DNA of 64,000 nt from Paratrimastix pyriformis. Taxonomy: Eukaryota; Preaxostyla; Paratrimastigidae. Made by a program: the position numbers and the translations under genes. Below are positions 46,008 through 57,068 of this stretch, one piece after another. Below the pieces are notes generated by a model. The model ran no database searches, was not told the DNA's origin, and worked only from the letters and a program-made list of their open reading frames with translations. Location of the stretch: the NCBI GenBank assembly GCA_027972325.1, contig JAPMOS010000033.1, positions 1 to 64,000 of the forward strand, written 5' to 3'. Each line of letters begins with the position of its first letter. Position 1 is the stretch's first letter.

Positions 46008-49000
46008 TCATCGGGGCGGGGCGGGCGAAGGGGAGGGCGAGGGGGAGGGCGAGGAGACGATGTTCAGGTTGCCCCGGAGCAGGGCGCCCACCCTGAGGGC
46101 GCTGTGCGGGTCGCCCACCACCAGCCGCAGCGGGGTCGCCAGGGCCGAGGCGGGCCGGCCGGCCAGCAGGCTGTGCGAGGGCGTGGCCGTGGTGAAGCCG
46201 GCTTCCTCGGCCCCTCCGGCCAGCCCCCCCGGCCAGCCCCCGCCCCCCGAGATGATCGGGGTCCGCCCCCCGCCCCCCGGGCCCCCGTGGCCGCCCTGCG
46301 CCACGTCCCGAGCAGGAAGGGCAGTATTGAGGGACCGCCGCTGAGCAGGGGACGACAGAGGGGCGAGGCCGCCGTGGGATGTGAGGCCGCCGGCCGTGGG
46401 GGGTGAGGCCGCCGTGGGGTGGCGGTGCAGGGCGGACCCTCCACACCAGGATGTCGGCCGCGGGCGGGGACGCCTCCGTGCGGGCGGGCGAGCCGACGGG
46501 CGGGGCGGGGGTCCTGCTGGCGACTGCTGCAGCTGCGGGGCTGCCCGAGCTGCCGCCCAGCCCCAGGGCGGCGCCCACCCCGGGCCCACCGGCGGCCCCC
46601 CTGCGCCACTCGGACAGGAGAAAGCAGGTGACACGGGCTCGGTGCGGGGGTGGTCAAGAAGGGGGTGGTCAAGAAGGGGTGGTCAAGAAGGGGGTGGTCA
46701 AGAAGGGGGAGGTCAAGAAGGGGGTGGTCAAGAAGGAGATTGGAAGGGAGCGTGGCAGACTGCTGGCCGAGGGGGCTCGTGCCGGGGGCATGGCCGTCGG
46801 GGGCCTTGCGGCCGAATGGGGTCGACTGCAGGAGCCGCTCGTAGGCGGCCGAGGCCGAGACGGCCACCTGCTGCACGTTCTGCTCGCCCCCAGCCATCCG
46901 CCGCCACCCCAGCCGCACCGGCCGTTGGTCAGGCCCGGCCCACCCCGGCCATGGCCATGGCATCCCTGTCCCTGGGGGGGCGGAGGCAGACGGCGAGCTG
47001 GCGCTGGAGGTCGGCGTTCTTCTTTGCGAGGGCCTCCACGTCCCCCTGCGGGCCGGGCGCCCGGATGCCGAGGGCGGTCGATGGCCTGCCCGGGTGGGCC
47101 CGGGCCGCGGCCCCGTCGCTGTCGGAATCGTCGTCCGAGCCGAAGCTGCCCCGCACGATCGGCGTCCTGCCCCCACCAGCCCAGGGGCGCCCCGCTCGGG
47201 TGCGTGAGGCCGGGCGCGAAGAGGGTGGCGGACTGGGATGGAGTTGGGGGCAGGGGTATTGTAACAGACCCGACGGGGGAGGGCGAGGGGGAGGGGAGGG
47301 GGAGGATGGGCTGGAGGCGGGGGATCGGAGCAGACCCGGCGGGGAGGGCCGAGCGGGGCCTGCCGAGGGAGCGAGCCAGGGCGTCCTCGCCGACCTGCAT
47401 CTTGAGGGCGGCCAGCTCCCGCTCGAAGCGGGCCCGCTCGACCTGGGTGTTGTGGTCCAGCATCCGGTAGCGGTGTTCCTGGTTCATCAGCGTCCGCACC
47501 TGCCCCCCGCCAGCCCCGCCGCGAACCGAGGTCAGACGGGGCGGATGCCCAGGGCGAGGCGAGGCGGGCGGGGCGGGCGGATGGCGTATGGACTGGGCGT
47601 ATCGATGGATGTGTGGATGGGGTGGATGGGCGTACGGATGGGTGGGTGGAAGGGTGGGTGGGTGGGTGGATGGTGGATGGACGGATGGGTGGGTGGGTGG
47701 GTGGGTGGGCTCATGGGGCGGATGGGCGCGGGCCTTGGCCGAGAGCTCCTCGATCTTGGCCTTCTGCTCCTTGATGATGCGTTGCAGGTTGCGCAGGTGG
47801 GCGGGCGTCTCGTCGGCCATCTGGTGGATGTCCACCGCTGCGCCGGCACCCCCCACGCAGATCCGACCCGACCCGATGGGGACGATGGTGCATGGCATGG
47901 CCGCCCGATGGGGGCTGGGCTCTTCCCTCCGAGCGGTGCCTGTGGGCCCGGCCCATGCCTCTGAGGCCCACCCCGCGCGGGCCGCGCTCTTTGCATTCCG
48001 AGCCGTCCTTCCCCTCACTGGGCTCCGTCCTTCCCCTTTGCATTCCGAGCCGTCCTTCCCCTTTGCATTCCGAGCCGTCCTTCCCCTTTGCATTCCGAGC
48101 CGTCCTTCCCCTTTGCATTCCGAGCCGTCCTTCCCCTCACCTGGACTGCGTCCTTCCCCTCACCTGGGCTCCGTCAAGGGGACCCAACGGGTGCGGTGCT
48201 GGCGGGCCGGGGGGCGGACCGCGCTGCTCGATGTCCTGGTCGCGGCGGGCCTGCTTGGCGCGCTTCTCCTGCTCGACGGCGTTGAAGAGCTTGTCGTACT
48301 CGGCCTTGAGGTCCCCGTTCCGGGCTGCGTTGGTCTCGGCCACGTGGCGGGCGTGGGTCAGCTCGTGCTGCAGCCCCTTCAGCTCGTCCTCCTTCCGCTG
48401 TAGAGCCTGTTGGAGCTTGGCGATCTGCGCGCCCCAGCACCCCAGCACCCCAGCGCCCCAGCGCCCCAGCACCCCAGCGCCCCAGCACCCCAGCACCCCA
48501 GCACCCCAGCACCCCAGCACCCCAGCACCCCAGCACCCCAGCACCCCAGCACCCCAGCACCCCAGCACCCCAGCACCCCAGCACCCCAGCACCCCAGCGC
48601 CCCAGCGCCCCAGCACCCCAGCACCCCAGCACCCCAGCACCCCAGCACCCCAGCACCCCAGCACCCCAGCACCCCAGCGCCCCAGCCCCAGCGCCCCCGC
48701 CATGGGCGGCACATCCCAGGAGTCCATCAGCCCCGAGGCGAGGCGGGCAGGCGGGCAGGCGGCACGCTCGATGCGATATTGGGTGGGTGGGTGGGCGAGG
48801 GCCCGGGGTGGCGGTAGCAGCAGCAGCGAGCACAAGAGGGATGGAGGCGGTGCGATACAATGCGGTGCGGGCGGTGCGGTGCGATGCGGGGCGGTGCGAT
48901 GCGGTGCGATGCGGTGCGGTGCGGTGCGGGGTGGGGGCGGTGCGGGGTGGGGGCGGTGCGGGGCGGCGGACGGTCTGATCGAAGACGAGGGCCTTCCCGC

Positions 49001-51398
49001 GGTTGATGTCGAGCTGGCAGCCGTGCGACGAGAGGATGGGCAGCCGGTGTGACGAGCAGGGTGGGCAGCCGGTGTGACGAGCAGGGTGGGCAGCCGATGT
49101 GACGAGAGGATGGGCAGCCGATGTGACGAGAAGGATGGGCAGCAGAGGGGGAGGCCGTGAGGGCAGTGCGGGATAGGAGGCCCATACCGAGAGCCAAGAG
49201 GCCAGGTGGGCAGCGCCCAGTGGGCCGGATGGCGGTGGCTTGGCGGCAGAGGGGGGGGGGGGGGGGGGAACATGGGACGGGGCGGGGCGGGAGGGACCTT
49301 GCACTGGTGGCACTCCTGCTGGCACCGGTGCAGGGCGGCCGAGAGGGTCCGGTTGGCCTGCTCGAGCTTCTCGTGGGCCAGCAGCTCCTTCTGCAGGGCG
49401 CGTAGCTGCTGGTCGTGCTGGGTGGCCCGCTTTTGCAGCTCGTACTGGTGCTGCATCTGCCCCATGTGCAGTTGCGACTGCCAGCGGGGGGGGGGGGGGG
49501 GGTGAGGCGGCGATGAACATCTGCCCCGTGCGCAGTTGCGACTGGCAACCCGTGGGGGGATGCGGGCGGGCTGGCGGGCGGGCGGGACCTCGAGCTGGGA
49601 GATCTTGAGCAGCTTGAACTGCTGCTGCTTGATGAGGGTCTTCTGGTTGAGGTTCTGCTCCTTGAGCTGGGTCACCTCCAGCAGCTTCATCCGCAGCTGC
49701 TCCGCAAGCGACTCCTGGTCTGCCTCGCACGCCCGTCCGCACAGCCCCCCCACCGCGCCGTCCAGCCCCAGAGTCCCCACGTCCCCACATCCCCACGAAG
49801 CCCAGAGGTCAGTCAGAGGTCAGTCAGAGGTCAGTCAGAAGTCAGCCAGAAGTCAGTCAGAAGTCAGTCAGAGGTCAGAGGTCAGCCAGAGGTCAGCCAG
49901 AGGTCAGCCAGAGGTCAGTCAGAGGTCAGTCAGAGGTCAGTCAGAGGTCAGTCAGAGGTCAGCCAGAGGTCAGCCAGAGGTCAGCCAGAGGTCAGCCAGA
50001 GGTCAGCCAGAGGTCAGTCAGAGGTCAGTCAGAGGTCAGTCAGAGGTCAGTCAGAGGTCAGCCAGAGGTCAGCCAGAGGTCAGCCAGAGGTCAGTCAGAG
50101 GTCAGTCAGAGGGCCGAAGGAAGATGTTGCTGGCGGAAGAGGAAGGGGGACGGGGGAGGGGCGGCCCGGGAGGGCGGACCCTTTTGCATGGCCTCGAGCA
50201 GCTGCTGGGCCTCGCGTGTGGTCAGGGCCGCGTCGGCTTCCCGGGCCCGGCTCTCCAGCGCCCGCTCGGCCTCGTTGGCCCGCTTCAGCTGCCAGCCGCA
50301 ATCGCCGATGTCGCCGCCGGGGATGAGGGTCGGCATCGGGGGGAGGGCGTGGTGGAGGGGAGGGCATGGTGGAGGGGCGGGCATGGTGGAGGCACGGGGG
50401 AGGGAGGGGATGGGGGAGGGGAGGGCACAGGGGGGAGGGGAGGGCATGGAGGAGGGGAGGGCATGGGGGGAAGGGGGGCTGGTGGACCGCTTCGGCGAGG
50501 CGAGCCTCGAGCTGCTCGATGCGGGCCTGCTCGTCAGTGGCCGTGCGGGCGGCCTCCTCGCGGAGCTCGTTCTCGAAGTGCTCCTTGAACTCCCGCAGCA
50601 CCTTGAGGTTGGCCCTGGGCGAGGGGGAGGGGCGAGGGGGATGACAACCCGGGGCGCACGGGGATGCACGCGGGTCAGGCAGCAGCCACCGAAGACGCAT
50701 CCCGGCGACCCCCTCGGGTGAAGCGCGGGGGGGAGGGCGGGCGGTGGGGGACCTGAGGTGGTCGATGACCAGCAAGGGGCCCACCCGCATAAGCTGCTCC
50801 CGCTCCTGGGCCGCCGCCGCCGTCTGGCGGAGCTGCTCCTGGCCCAGCGTGCGGGCCTGGGGGTCCCCGGTGCGATCCTTCATGTCCAGGTACAGATCCA
50901 CCAGGCTCGCGTGGACCCGCTCGACCGGCTCCAGCCGCTCCTGGCGGCCCCGCCCGGGGTCGAGCCAGCCATCGGTGCCCACGACACGGAGAGGACGTGC
51001 GTGAGGAAGGGCGCTGGGCACGGCGGGGCACGGCAGGATGAGAACATGGCGGGATGGGAGGCGCCGACCTTGAGTGCGTCGACCTCCCGGCTGAGCTGGG
51101 CGATGCGCTCCTGGTATTGGCGCGACTCGGCGCCGTGCTCCTCCTGCATCTGCTGCTGTTGGGACATGATCAGGTCGCGTTCGCGGATGATTTCCTGTAC
51201 ATCGACCGCCAAGGGGGCGCTGGCCGGGGGTTCCGGGGCGGCGGGGGGCGGGGGGGTGGAGAGGGGCGAAGGGGAAGAGGGAGCTGCGCCTGACTGTGGG
51301 CTGGCCCTTCTTGTGGAGTTTCGTCTTCTCGTTGCACCAGAGGGCGACGCCGTCGAGGGTCTTCGTCGCGCAGACGGCGATGACCGACGCCCAGACAT
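46008..51398 (-). CDS. Long coiled-coil protein, family not recognised
   Basis: Starts at 51398 (MSGRRSSPSARRRP) with a basic, disordered head, then about ten coiled-coil exons. In order they encode IIRERDLIMSQQQQMQEEHG, ERLEPVERVHASLVDLYLDM, VLREFKEHFENELREEAAR, LKRANEAERALESRAREAD, LLEVTQLKEQNLNQKTLIKQ, YELQKRATQHDQQLRALQKE, QIAKLQQALQRKEDELKGLQ, HLRNLQRIIKEQKAKIEEL and TQVERARFERELAALKMQV. A short acidic, Ser/Asp-rich segment (FGSDDDSDSD) and a low-complexity tail follow. The 3' end is uncertain (stop placed near 46008). Introns are full of minisatellites. A centrosomal, ciliary or Golgi scaffold is possible, but I cannot name the family. The exon order and shared frame phases support one gene rather than several. 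Confidence 0.55.
46648..46737. repeat. 15-bp minisatellite (GGTGGTCAAGAAGGG)
   Basis: About six copies of a 15-bp purine-rich unit in an intron of the coiled-coil gene. Confidence 0.9.
47590..47712. repeat. GGGTGGATGG-type minisatellite
   Basis: About 120 bp of irregular GGGTGGGTGGATGG units between the coiled-coil exons encoding HLRNLQRII and TQVERARFERE. Confidence 0.85.
47990..48175. repeat. 25-bp minisatellite
   Basis: About seven copies of a unit containing CATTCCGAGCCGTCCTTCCC, some with an inserted CACTGGGCTCCGT piece, in an intron of the coiled-coil gene. Confidence 0.88.
48429..48692. repeat. 9-bp minisatellite (CCCCAGCAC), about 29 copies
   Basis: Units alternate between CCCCAGCAC and CCCCAGCGC in a patchy order over 264 bp. 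It begins right at the edge of the coiled-coil exon starting QIAKLQQALQ and is taken as intronic. The length is a multiple of nine, so all frames remain open. Confidence 0.92.
48845..48966. repeat. GCGGTGCG-type short tandem repeat
   Basis: Irregular GCGGTGCGATGCGGTGC repeats over about 120 bp in an intron of the coiled-coil gene, followed to about 49145 by a 22-bp repeat containing GGGCAGCCGGTGTGACGAG. Confidence 0.85.
49803..50112. repeat. 11-bp minisatellite (AGAGGTCAGTC/AGAGGTCAGCC)
   Basis: About 28 copies of an 11-bp unit in two interleaved variants that differ by one base (GTC or GCC). Variants occur in blocks, suggesting that segments were duplicated as groups. It lies in an intron of the coiled-coil gene and produces a false (QSEVSQRS)-type ORF. 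Confidence 0.92.
50340..50480. repeat. GGGGAGGGCATGGTGGA-type minisatellite
   Basis: Imperfect G-rich units in the intron between the exons encoding FKEHFENELREE and LKRANEAERALE of the coiled-coil gene. Confidence 0.85.
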
Positions 51399-51448
51399 GG
51401 ATTCGGGTCCTGATAGTTGGAAGGACAAAATTTCAGGATTTTTAGTTA
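51399..51448. promoter_or_regulatory. 50-bp divergent region, coiled-coil gene / ING gene
   Basis: Only 50 bp separate the ATG of the coiled-coil gene (51398, minus) from the ATG of the ING gene (51449, plus). It is AT-rich, including ATTTTTAGTTAAT. Both genes must share core promoter DNA unless one start is wrong. Confidence 0.5.
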
Positions 51449-54115
51449 ATGGGAACAAGTTCTTCAACGCTCGTCTCCAACAAAAACCCGGGGAAGCACG
51501 CGGACCTAAATTATTTGAAATACAGCGATGTAGCGGAGTTGCCCCCGTTTCATTCCCCTATTCTCAGTCGAGAAGGCAAACCAAGATCCACCCTTTGGAT
51601 GAGCAGAGGGGCTCAAGACTGGCTTGGAGAGTATCTAGACCGAATTTCCTCATTTCCTCCAGAGTTTCGACGACTCTCTACTTTGATGAGAGATCTTGAT
51701 AAAAAATGCAACGGTTCAGACTCTTTCCAATACCTCCAAGTGGCCTCACCGATTTTTTTAGATCAACTCGCCGAATTCGACAAACAGGCCCAGCTGGCGA
51801 TTACATCGGGCAAGCGGGCCGGGGTCGACAACCGGCCGCTGCACGTCCACACGGCCCGGGAATGTTATCGCAGGGCCCATCAGTACTCCGAGGAGAAGAT
51901 CGGCATCGCCTCCCAGCTCTGCGAGCAGGTCTCTTGAGCTCTGGGCCATGCGTGTGTGTGTGTGTGTGTGGGGGGGGTAAATCCGACTTCAACCCAACCC
52001 CTTCTCACCGTCTCCCCCCGCCTTCCCGCCCTGGCAGCTGGACCGCCACTTCACCAAACTGGAGGAGGACATCCGTACCTTTGAAGGTGAGATCAACGAG
52101 GGTCTGCCGCCGCTCCCGCTCGCCCGCCCCACGGAGCCCATCGCTCACCCTCTGCCGGCCTTCTTCGCCTCCTCCTCGGCTGGGACGCCGCTCTGTGCTG
52201 GAAACCTGCACCACTGGGCCTGGGCGCTTGGGCGCTGCGCTCGTGGGATGCAGACAAGCGGCCCGATGAGGACGGCGAGCCTGCGCCCTCCCCGGCCCTC
52301 GACGCGTACGCCAGTCCGTCGTGCTCCCACCCCCACCCCCGGCCCTGCGGTCCCCCGTGAGAATCGCACCTCATCGCATGGGCCACCACGACCTCCTCCA
52401 GGCGGCCACGCGTCGCCGGCCCCCCGGCCCAGCCCCATGGCGGCCCCGCTGCCCATGTCCTCGCCCGCCCTGCCGGCCCCCTCGCCGGGCGGGCTGCCCG
52501 TGCGCAAGTCGGCCTCGACCGCCTCGGCCTCGGCGACCCCGCTGCACACGCCGCACGGCCACCTCCTCGGCGCGGCGGCACAGGGCAGCACCCCCGCCGC
52601 CTCGCCCGGGCCCGCGGCCACCGCCACCCCGGCCCCGTCTCCCGCCCCGTCCACCCCGGCCCCCCCGGCAAACGCGGCGGGAACGCCCCAGCTGCAGCCG
52701 GGCCGTCCCCCATCGGCCGCCGCCCACCCGTCCGGGGCCAAGGGGCGGGGCGGGGCTGGCGAGAGCAGCAGCAGCAGCAGCAGCAGCTCGGAGAGCGACG
52801 ACTCGGAGGAGAGCCCCAGCCCCGAGGCCGACGACCACGACCCCGACGGGGCAAGCATCGAGGATTCCCGATCCGAGGAGCCCCAGCCCGGTCCCTCGGG
52901 TGCCGCCCCGATGGCCATCGGTCCGTCCTTGGTTGGCCACCCAGCACTGGCTCCTAAAGAAAAGCGGTGCGCACAGACCCGCGACGAGACCCGCACTTCC
53001 TTCCCCATCTCCGGCCCATCATCGACACGGGCCGTTCATGCTGGACCGTTCTGCTCCACGCTGCCGCTCATGCTGCTCCTGGTTTCTTCTCATGCTGCTT
53101 CTCATGCTGCTCCTGGTTTCTTCTCATGCTGCTCCTGGTTTTCTCATGCTGCTTCTCATGCTGTCTTCTCATGCTGCTCCTGGTTTTCTCATGCTGCTCC
53201 TGGTTTCTTCCTCTTGGTTTGGGCCGCGACGATCTGCCGGCTGGTCCGCGCCGGTCCCCGCAGAGCGGGCGGAGGTTAAAGGGTCTGTCTGCCTGCCCCC
53301 ACTGCGGGTGGGCGTGGGTGCGTGAAGGGGGGGTGGGCGTGAGGGGGGCGCAGCCTCTGATCGATCCGCATCTTCGATTCGGGCCTCGCAGCTCTCCCGA
53401 CGGGGCCGAGTGGCTGCCTGCCCAAGCGCAGGGTGGCCGCCACGGCGCGTCGCTGGGTGGCCGCGGCACTCCGCAGCTGCCCGCGGGGGCGGCCAAGATC
53501 CACGGCAGCAAGGCCGCCGGGGCGGTGGTGCCTCATGGCACATCCACCGGGACCCGGGGCAGGGGCAGGGGCGGCAGAGGGGTCTGTATTGCCCAAGACG
53601 ATGGGCCCTCCATCGGCGAAGGGGGAGGTGCGAAGCTGGCCATGCTGGCCGTGGCCGTGACCATGACCATGATGATGCCGGCTAGCCTCCTCACCGTCCG
53701 CTCTGGGGGCCGCCTGGGACTCCAGCGGGGCCGGGGGCGAGGGCAGAGTGCCGCTGCGGTGCCCGATCACGCCGCCGGGGGCGAGTCGGGCCTGTCGGGC
53801 CGCACCTCGACCGGCTCGGCAGACGAGGGCGGCGACGACGCACAGGAGCTCAACCGGGTGTACTGCACCTGCAGGAGGGTCCGCTCCCCCGAAGACCCGC
53901 ATGCATCTCCAACCAAATTGCTGCTTAATACCTACACTTATTTTTTTGCGCTCCCCTCACAGCCGGCCGACGGGGAAATGGTCTTTTGCGAGGACGAGAA
54001 GTGCCCCATTGGCTGGTTCCACTTCGAATGTGTGGGCCTTTCACAAGCTCCTCCAGAAAATGAGAAATGGTACTGCCCCGACTGCCGAAAAACTCACAAG
54101 CGGAGGCGCCAACGC
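51449..54115 (+). CDS. ING-family PHD-finger protein
   Basis: ING proteins bring histone acetyltransferase or deacetylase complexes to H3K4me3. The start at 51449 (MGTSSSTLVSNKNPG) precedes the ING domain: WLGEYLDRISSFPPEFRRLS then TLMRDLDKKCN. A 48-bp intron (51714-51761, GTTCAG...TTTAG) restores KKCNDQLAEFDKQAQLA. Next come YSEEKIGIASQLCEQ and, after a GTCTCT intron, LDRHFTKLEEDIRTFEGE. A long disordered region follows, with Ala/Pro/Ser-rich sequence, a poly-Ser stretch and acidic residues (SSSESDDSEESPSPEADDHD). The C-terminal PHD starts LNRVYCTC; after an intron comes GEMVFCEDEKCPIGWFHFEC, then VGLSQAPPENEKWYCPDC. The Cys4-His-Cys3 set is complete, and the GEMVFCE element fits H3K4me3-binding INGs. 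It ends in a basic tail (HKRRRQR). Confidence 0.9.
53070..53215. repeat. Minisatellite, CATGCTGCTCCTGGTTTCTTCT units
   Basis: About seven imperfect copies of a roughly 22-bp unit with internal deletions, in an ING-gene intron. Pyrimidine-rich on the sense strand. Confidence 0.88.
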
Positions 54116-54477
54116 TGACATGATGACCAGTAATTTTTTTCCCTTCATTTCCCCGTGTTTCTTTCTAAAATTCCGGCAGCAAAATGATGGTCTTTGGGGG
54201 ACAACCCAGAGGTTTCGTTTCGAGTCGGCCACTCGGATGTTGAGCGACTCCGTCCCGAAAGGTTATCGATGGAGGCGCAGCGGCTTCCTCCTCCCCCCGC
54301 CCCAGCAGAACCGGCTCCTGTGGAGTCTGCCACATCAAGCTCGGCTCCAGCCCTCGCACTGCCCGGCGAGAAGTCAGTTTTAGGGATCGCCCCTGTCCAG
54401 GAGACTCCTGTGGATGCAACCGAGTCTGTTTTCTGATTCTCTTGTTCCCAGTTATTCTGCGTAGTGTTATTAAGCTA

Positions 54478-55159
54478 ATGCTACAGTTTTGTAAAGAGAA
54501 TGCACTGCTCAAGACTATGTCCACCCTCATGGTCATTCTGCCGGTGATTCTTCTTGTTGATCTTTACGGCTTGGTTGTTTAGGACGAGACTCAGGTGACT
54601 CTGAACACCGTTGACAGTGTTGAGCAGTTCGTGGCCGACATCAACGGAGGGCGTTGGGACCAGGTGCTGCACACCGTCGGCACGCTGCGGCTGCCCATCG
54701 AGAAGCTGATCGACCTCTACGAGCAGGTCCGGATCGGGACGAGGCGGGGCACCCCCAACATCGCCCATCGCTCACTGGGCGGCCACAGTCGGCCACACTC
54801 ATTGCCTCTGTTCGTTCGACCCCCATCGCGATCCTGTGTGCTGGTCTCGGGGCCAGATCGTGCTGGAGATGATCGAGATGCGCGAGGTGGACATGGCACG
54901 GGCCCTCCTTCGCCAGACGGGACCCATGCAGGCCCTGAAGCACGAGAACTCGGAGCGCTACCTCAGGTTGGAGCACCTCGCCAGCCGGCCCGCCTTCGAC
55001 CCGATCATGGTCCGTGTCAGGCCATCAGGCGGGCCCCGTCCGTGCCAGCTCACCCCCCCCCGAGGCCCCCATTGCGGGTGCCGCCGCTCGCCCACGACCC
55101 TCCTTCCCCTCTTCCCCTCACTTCCTCCTCCCTTCCCCTCCCTTCATCCCTTCCTCCTC

Positions 55160-55191
<32 letters not shown>

Positions 55192-56884
55192 TCCTCCTCC
55201 TCCTCCATCCTTTCGCGAGTTGGGTCTGACCATCGGCGCCCCGCTGCCCTACCCCATACCCGCTGCGCAGCCTTGGCGGTCGAGGTTGGGGTGCTGCCGC
55301 CCTCGCGGCTGCTGGCCCTGCTGAGCCAGGCCCTCAAGTGGCAGAAGCACACTGGCCAGCTGCACGACGGGGCCTACGACCTGCTCCGGGGGGCCGCCGC
55401 CATGCCGACCGTCACCCACGAGACCTTCCCCACCACCCTGGCATGCCTGATCCGCTTTGGGGCCCGCTCGCACCCCGAGGTGGCCGCCTTCTCGCCTGAC
55501 GGCCAGTACCTCGTCTCGGGTCTGCCCGGCCCGCGCTTTCGCTCTTCGGACCTTTCGGGTGGATCGGTGTCTTGCGGCCTCCCGTGCCCGGCGCCTCCAG
55601 CCCTCTGCAGCCCTGCCCAACTCACCCTAACCCTAACCCTGCCCAACTCACCCGCACCCCCGCGCCGGACACGCAGGAAGTGTGGACGGGTTCGTGGAGG
55701 TCTGGGACTACCAGACGGCCCAGCTGCGGAAGGACCTGCAATACCAAGCCCAGGACCAGTTCATGGTCCACGAGGACCCCGTCTTGGCAACTGCCTTCAC
55801 CCGCGACGGCGCCATCCTCGCCACGGGCGCCCAGAACGGCAAGATCAAGGTGTGGCGCATCCAGACGGGCGAGGTCAGCCGCCGCAGCCCCCCCCCCCCC
55901 GGTTCCGCCATCCGATCCTCTCCCGATCCCGCCCTGATCACGGTGGTCTTTCTTGCTGCGGTGCCCTGGGGGATCAGTGCGTGCGGCGGTTTGAGCGGGC
56001 CCACGGGCGGGGTGACCTGCATGCAGTTCAGCCGGGACGGGTCGCACCTGCTGAGCGGCTCGTTCGACAAGACCATCCGGGTGCACGGCCTCAAGTCGGG
56101 CAAGCTCCTAAAGGAGTACAAGGGCCACCAGAGCTTCGTCAACTGCCTCACCTACACCTCCGATGGCAATCGCATCGTCAGCGGCGGCTCAGGTCTGTCA
56201 CGGGGGGGGGGGGGGCTAGGCTTGAGTGGGCTTCACAGCCCAGGCACAGCCGGACTCGGGGCAAGGGACGGCCAATCTCACCCACAACCCTCTGTGCTGC
56301 TCTCGACCTTCCCCCGCCCGCCAGATGGCACGGTGCGCATCTGGGATGCCCGCACGACCGAGTGCCTGATCACGTTCAAACCCCCCGTGGCTGCGGGGGC
56401 TCCAACCGAGGCGGCCGTCATCGGGGTCCAGCTGATGCCCCGGAACCCCGACCAGATGGTCGTCTGCACGCGCTCCCCGACCGTCTTCATCATCAACACG
56501 CAGGGCCAGGTCCTCCGCAGGTCAGTCCAGCCCTTGCTGTTCCCCCTGCAACCACCCTCACATCCGGCAATCTTTTGTCTAGTTTCTCATCGGGCAAGCT
56601 CCAAGGGGGCGACTTTGTGGGGTCCTGCACGAGCCCCCGAGGGGAGTGGCTCTATTGCCTGGCCGAAGACGGCAAGATGTATTGCTTCCACATGGGAACA
56701 GGCAAACTCGAGAGCATCCTCACCGTCTGTCAGCGAGCCGCCATCGACTCGATGTCTCATTGCGCGTTTTTTCCCCCAGTGCCACGAGAAGGAAGGAATT
56801 GGGCTCGTCCACCACCCACACCGGAACCTCATCGCCACCTACTGTGCCGATGGGACCATCAAACTCTGGAGGCCCGCGGACTAA
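54478..56884 (+). CDS. SMU1: SMU1, spliceosomal WD40-repeat protein
   Basis: SMU1 joins RED in the spliceosomal B complex and helps activate it, notably for short introns. The N-terminal LisH/CTLH region reads MLQFCKENALLKTMSTLM, then over a 51-bp intron (54532-54582, GTCATT...TTTAG) DETQVTLNTVDSVEQFVADI. It continues with KLIDLYEQ, ERYLRLEHLASRPAFDPIM and VLPPSRLLALLSQALKWQKH. WD repeats follow: AFSPDGQYLVSG, VDGFVEVWDYQTAQLRKDLQ, TGAQNGKIKVWRIQTGE, SGSFDKTIRVHGLKSGKLLK, DGTVRIWDARTTECLITFK, QGQVLRRFSSGK and PRGEWLYCLAEDGKMYCFHM, ending DGTIKLWRPAD at 56884. The true start may lie in an upstream exon: an ATG at 54270 opens a Pro/Ala-rich frame, but I could not phase it cleanly. Otherwise full length. 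Confidence 0.95.
55155..55208. repeat. (CTC)n microsatellite in a SMU1 intron
   Basis: About 50 bp of CTC/CCT repeat within a wider pyrimidine tract, in the SMU1 intron after FDPIM (5' splice GTCCGT). Confidence 0.85.
55621..55642. repeat. Short interstitial telomere-like repeat
   Basis: CACCCTAACCCTAACCCT lies inside a SMU1 intron, flanked by two copies of GCCCAACTCACC. It has the same orientation as the terminal telomere. Confidence 0.8.
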
Positions 56885-57068
56885 TCCGCTCGCTCGTATA
56901 ATAATACTGTCTTGACATCGCCTTCATCGTCTATGGGGCCGTGTTGGGTGCCGGTCTGGCGGACGAGAACCACCGGCACAGCCTGCAAACTTGTTGCCAA
57001 ACGCGTCGCCGCATCACAAGCGTTTCAGACTCTTGAAACATTCAACTTAACCAGACCAGAAAAATTTT

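Noticed and set aside
48379-48817. GCWGAGVL / APQHPST repeat ORFs
   Set aside because: Nine-bp minisatellite open in all frames; intronic in the coiled-coil gene.
49536-50588. Plus-strand ORF with QSEVSQRS repeats
   Set aside because: Product of the 11-bp array; the minus-strand coiled-coil exons flank it in correct order.
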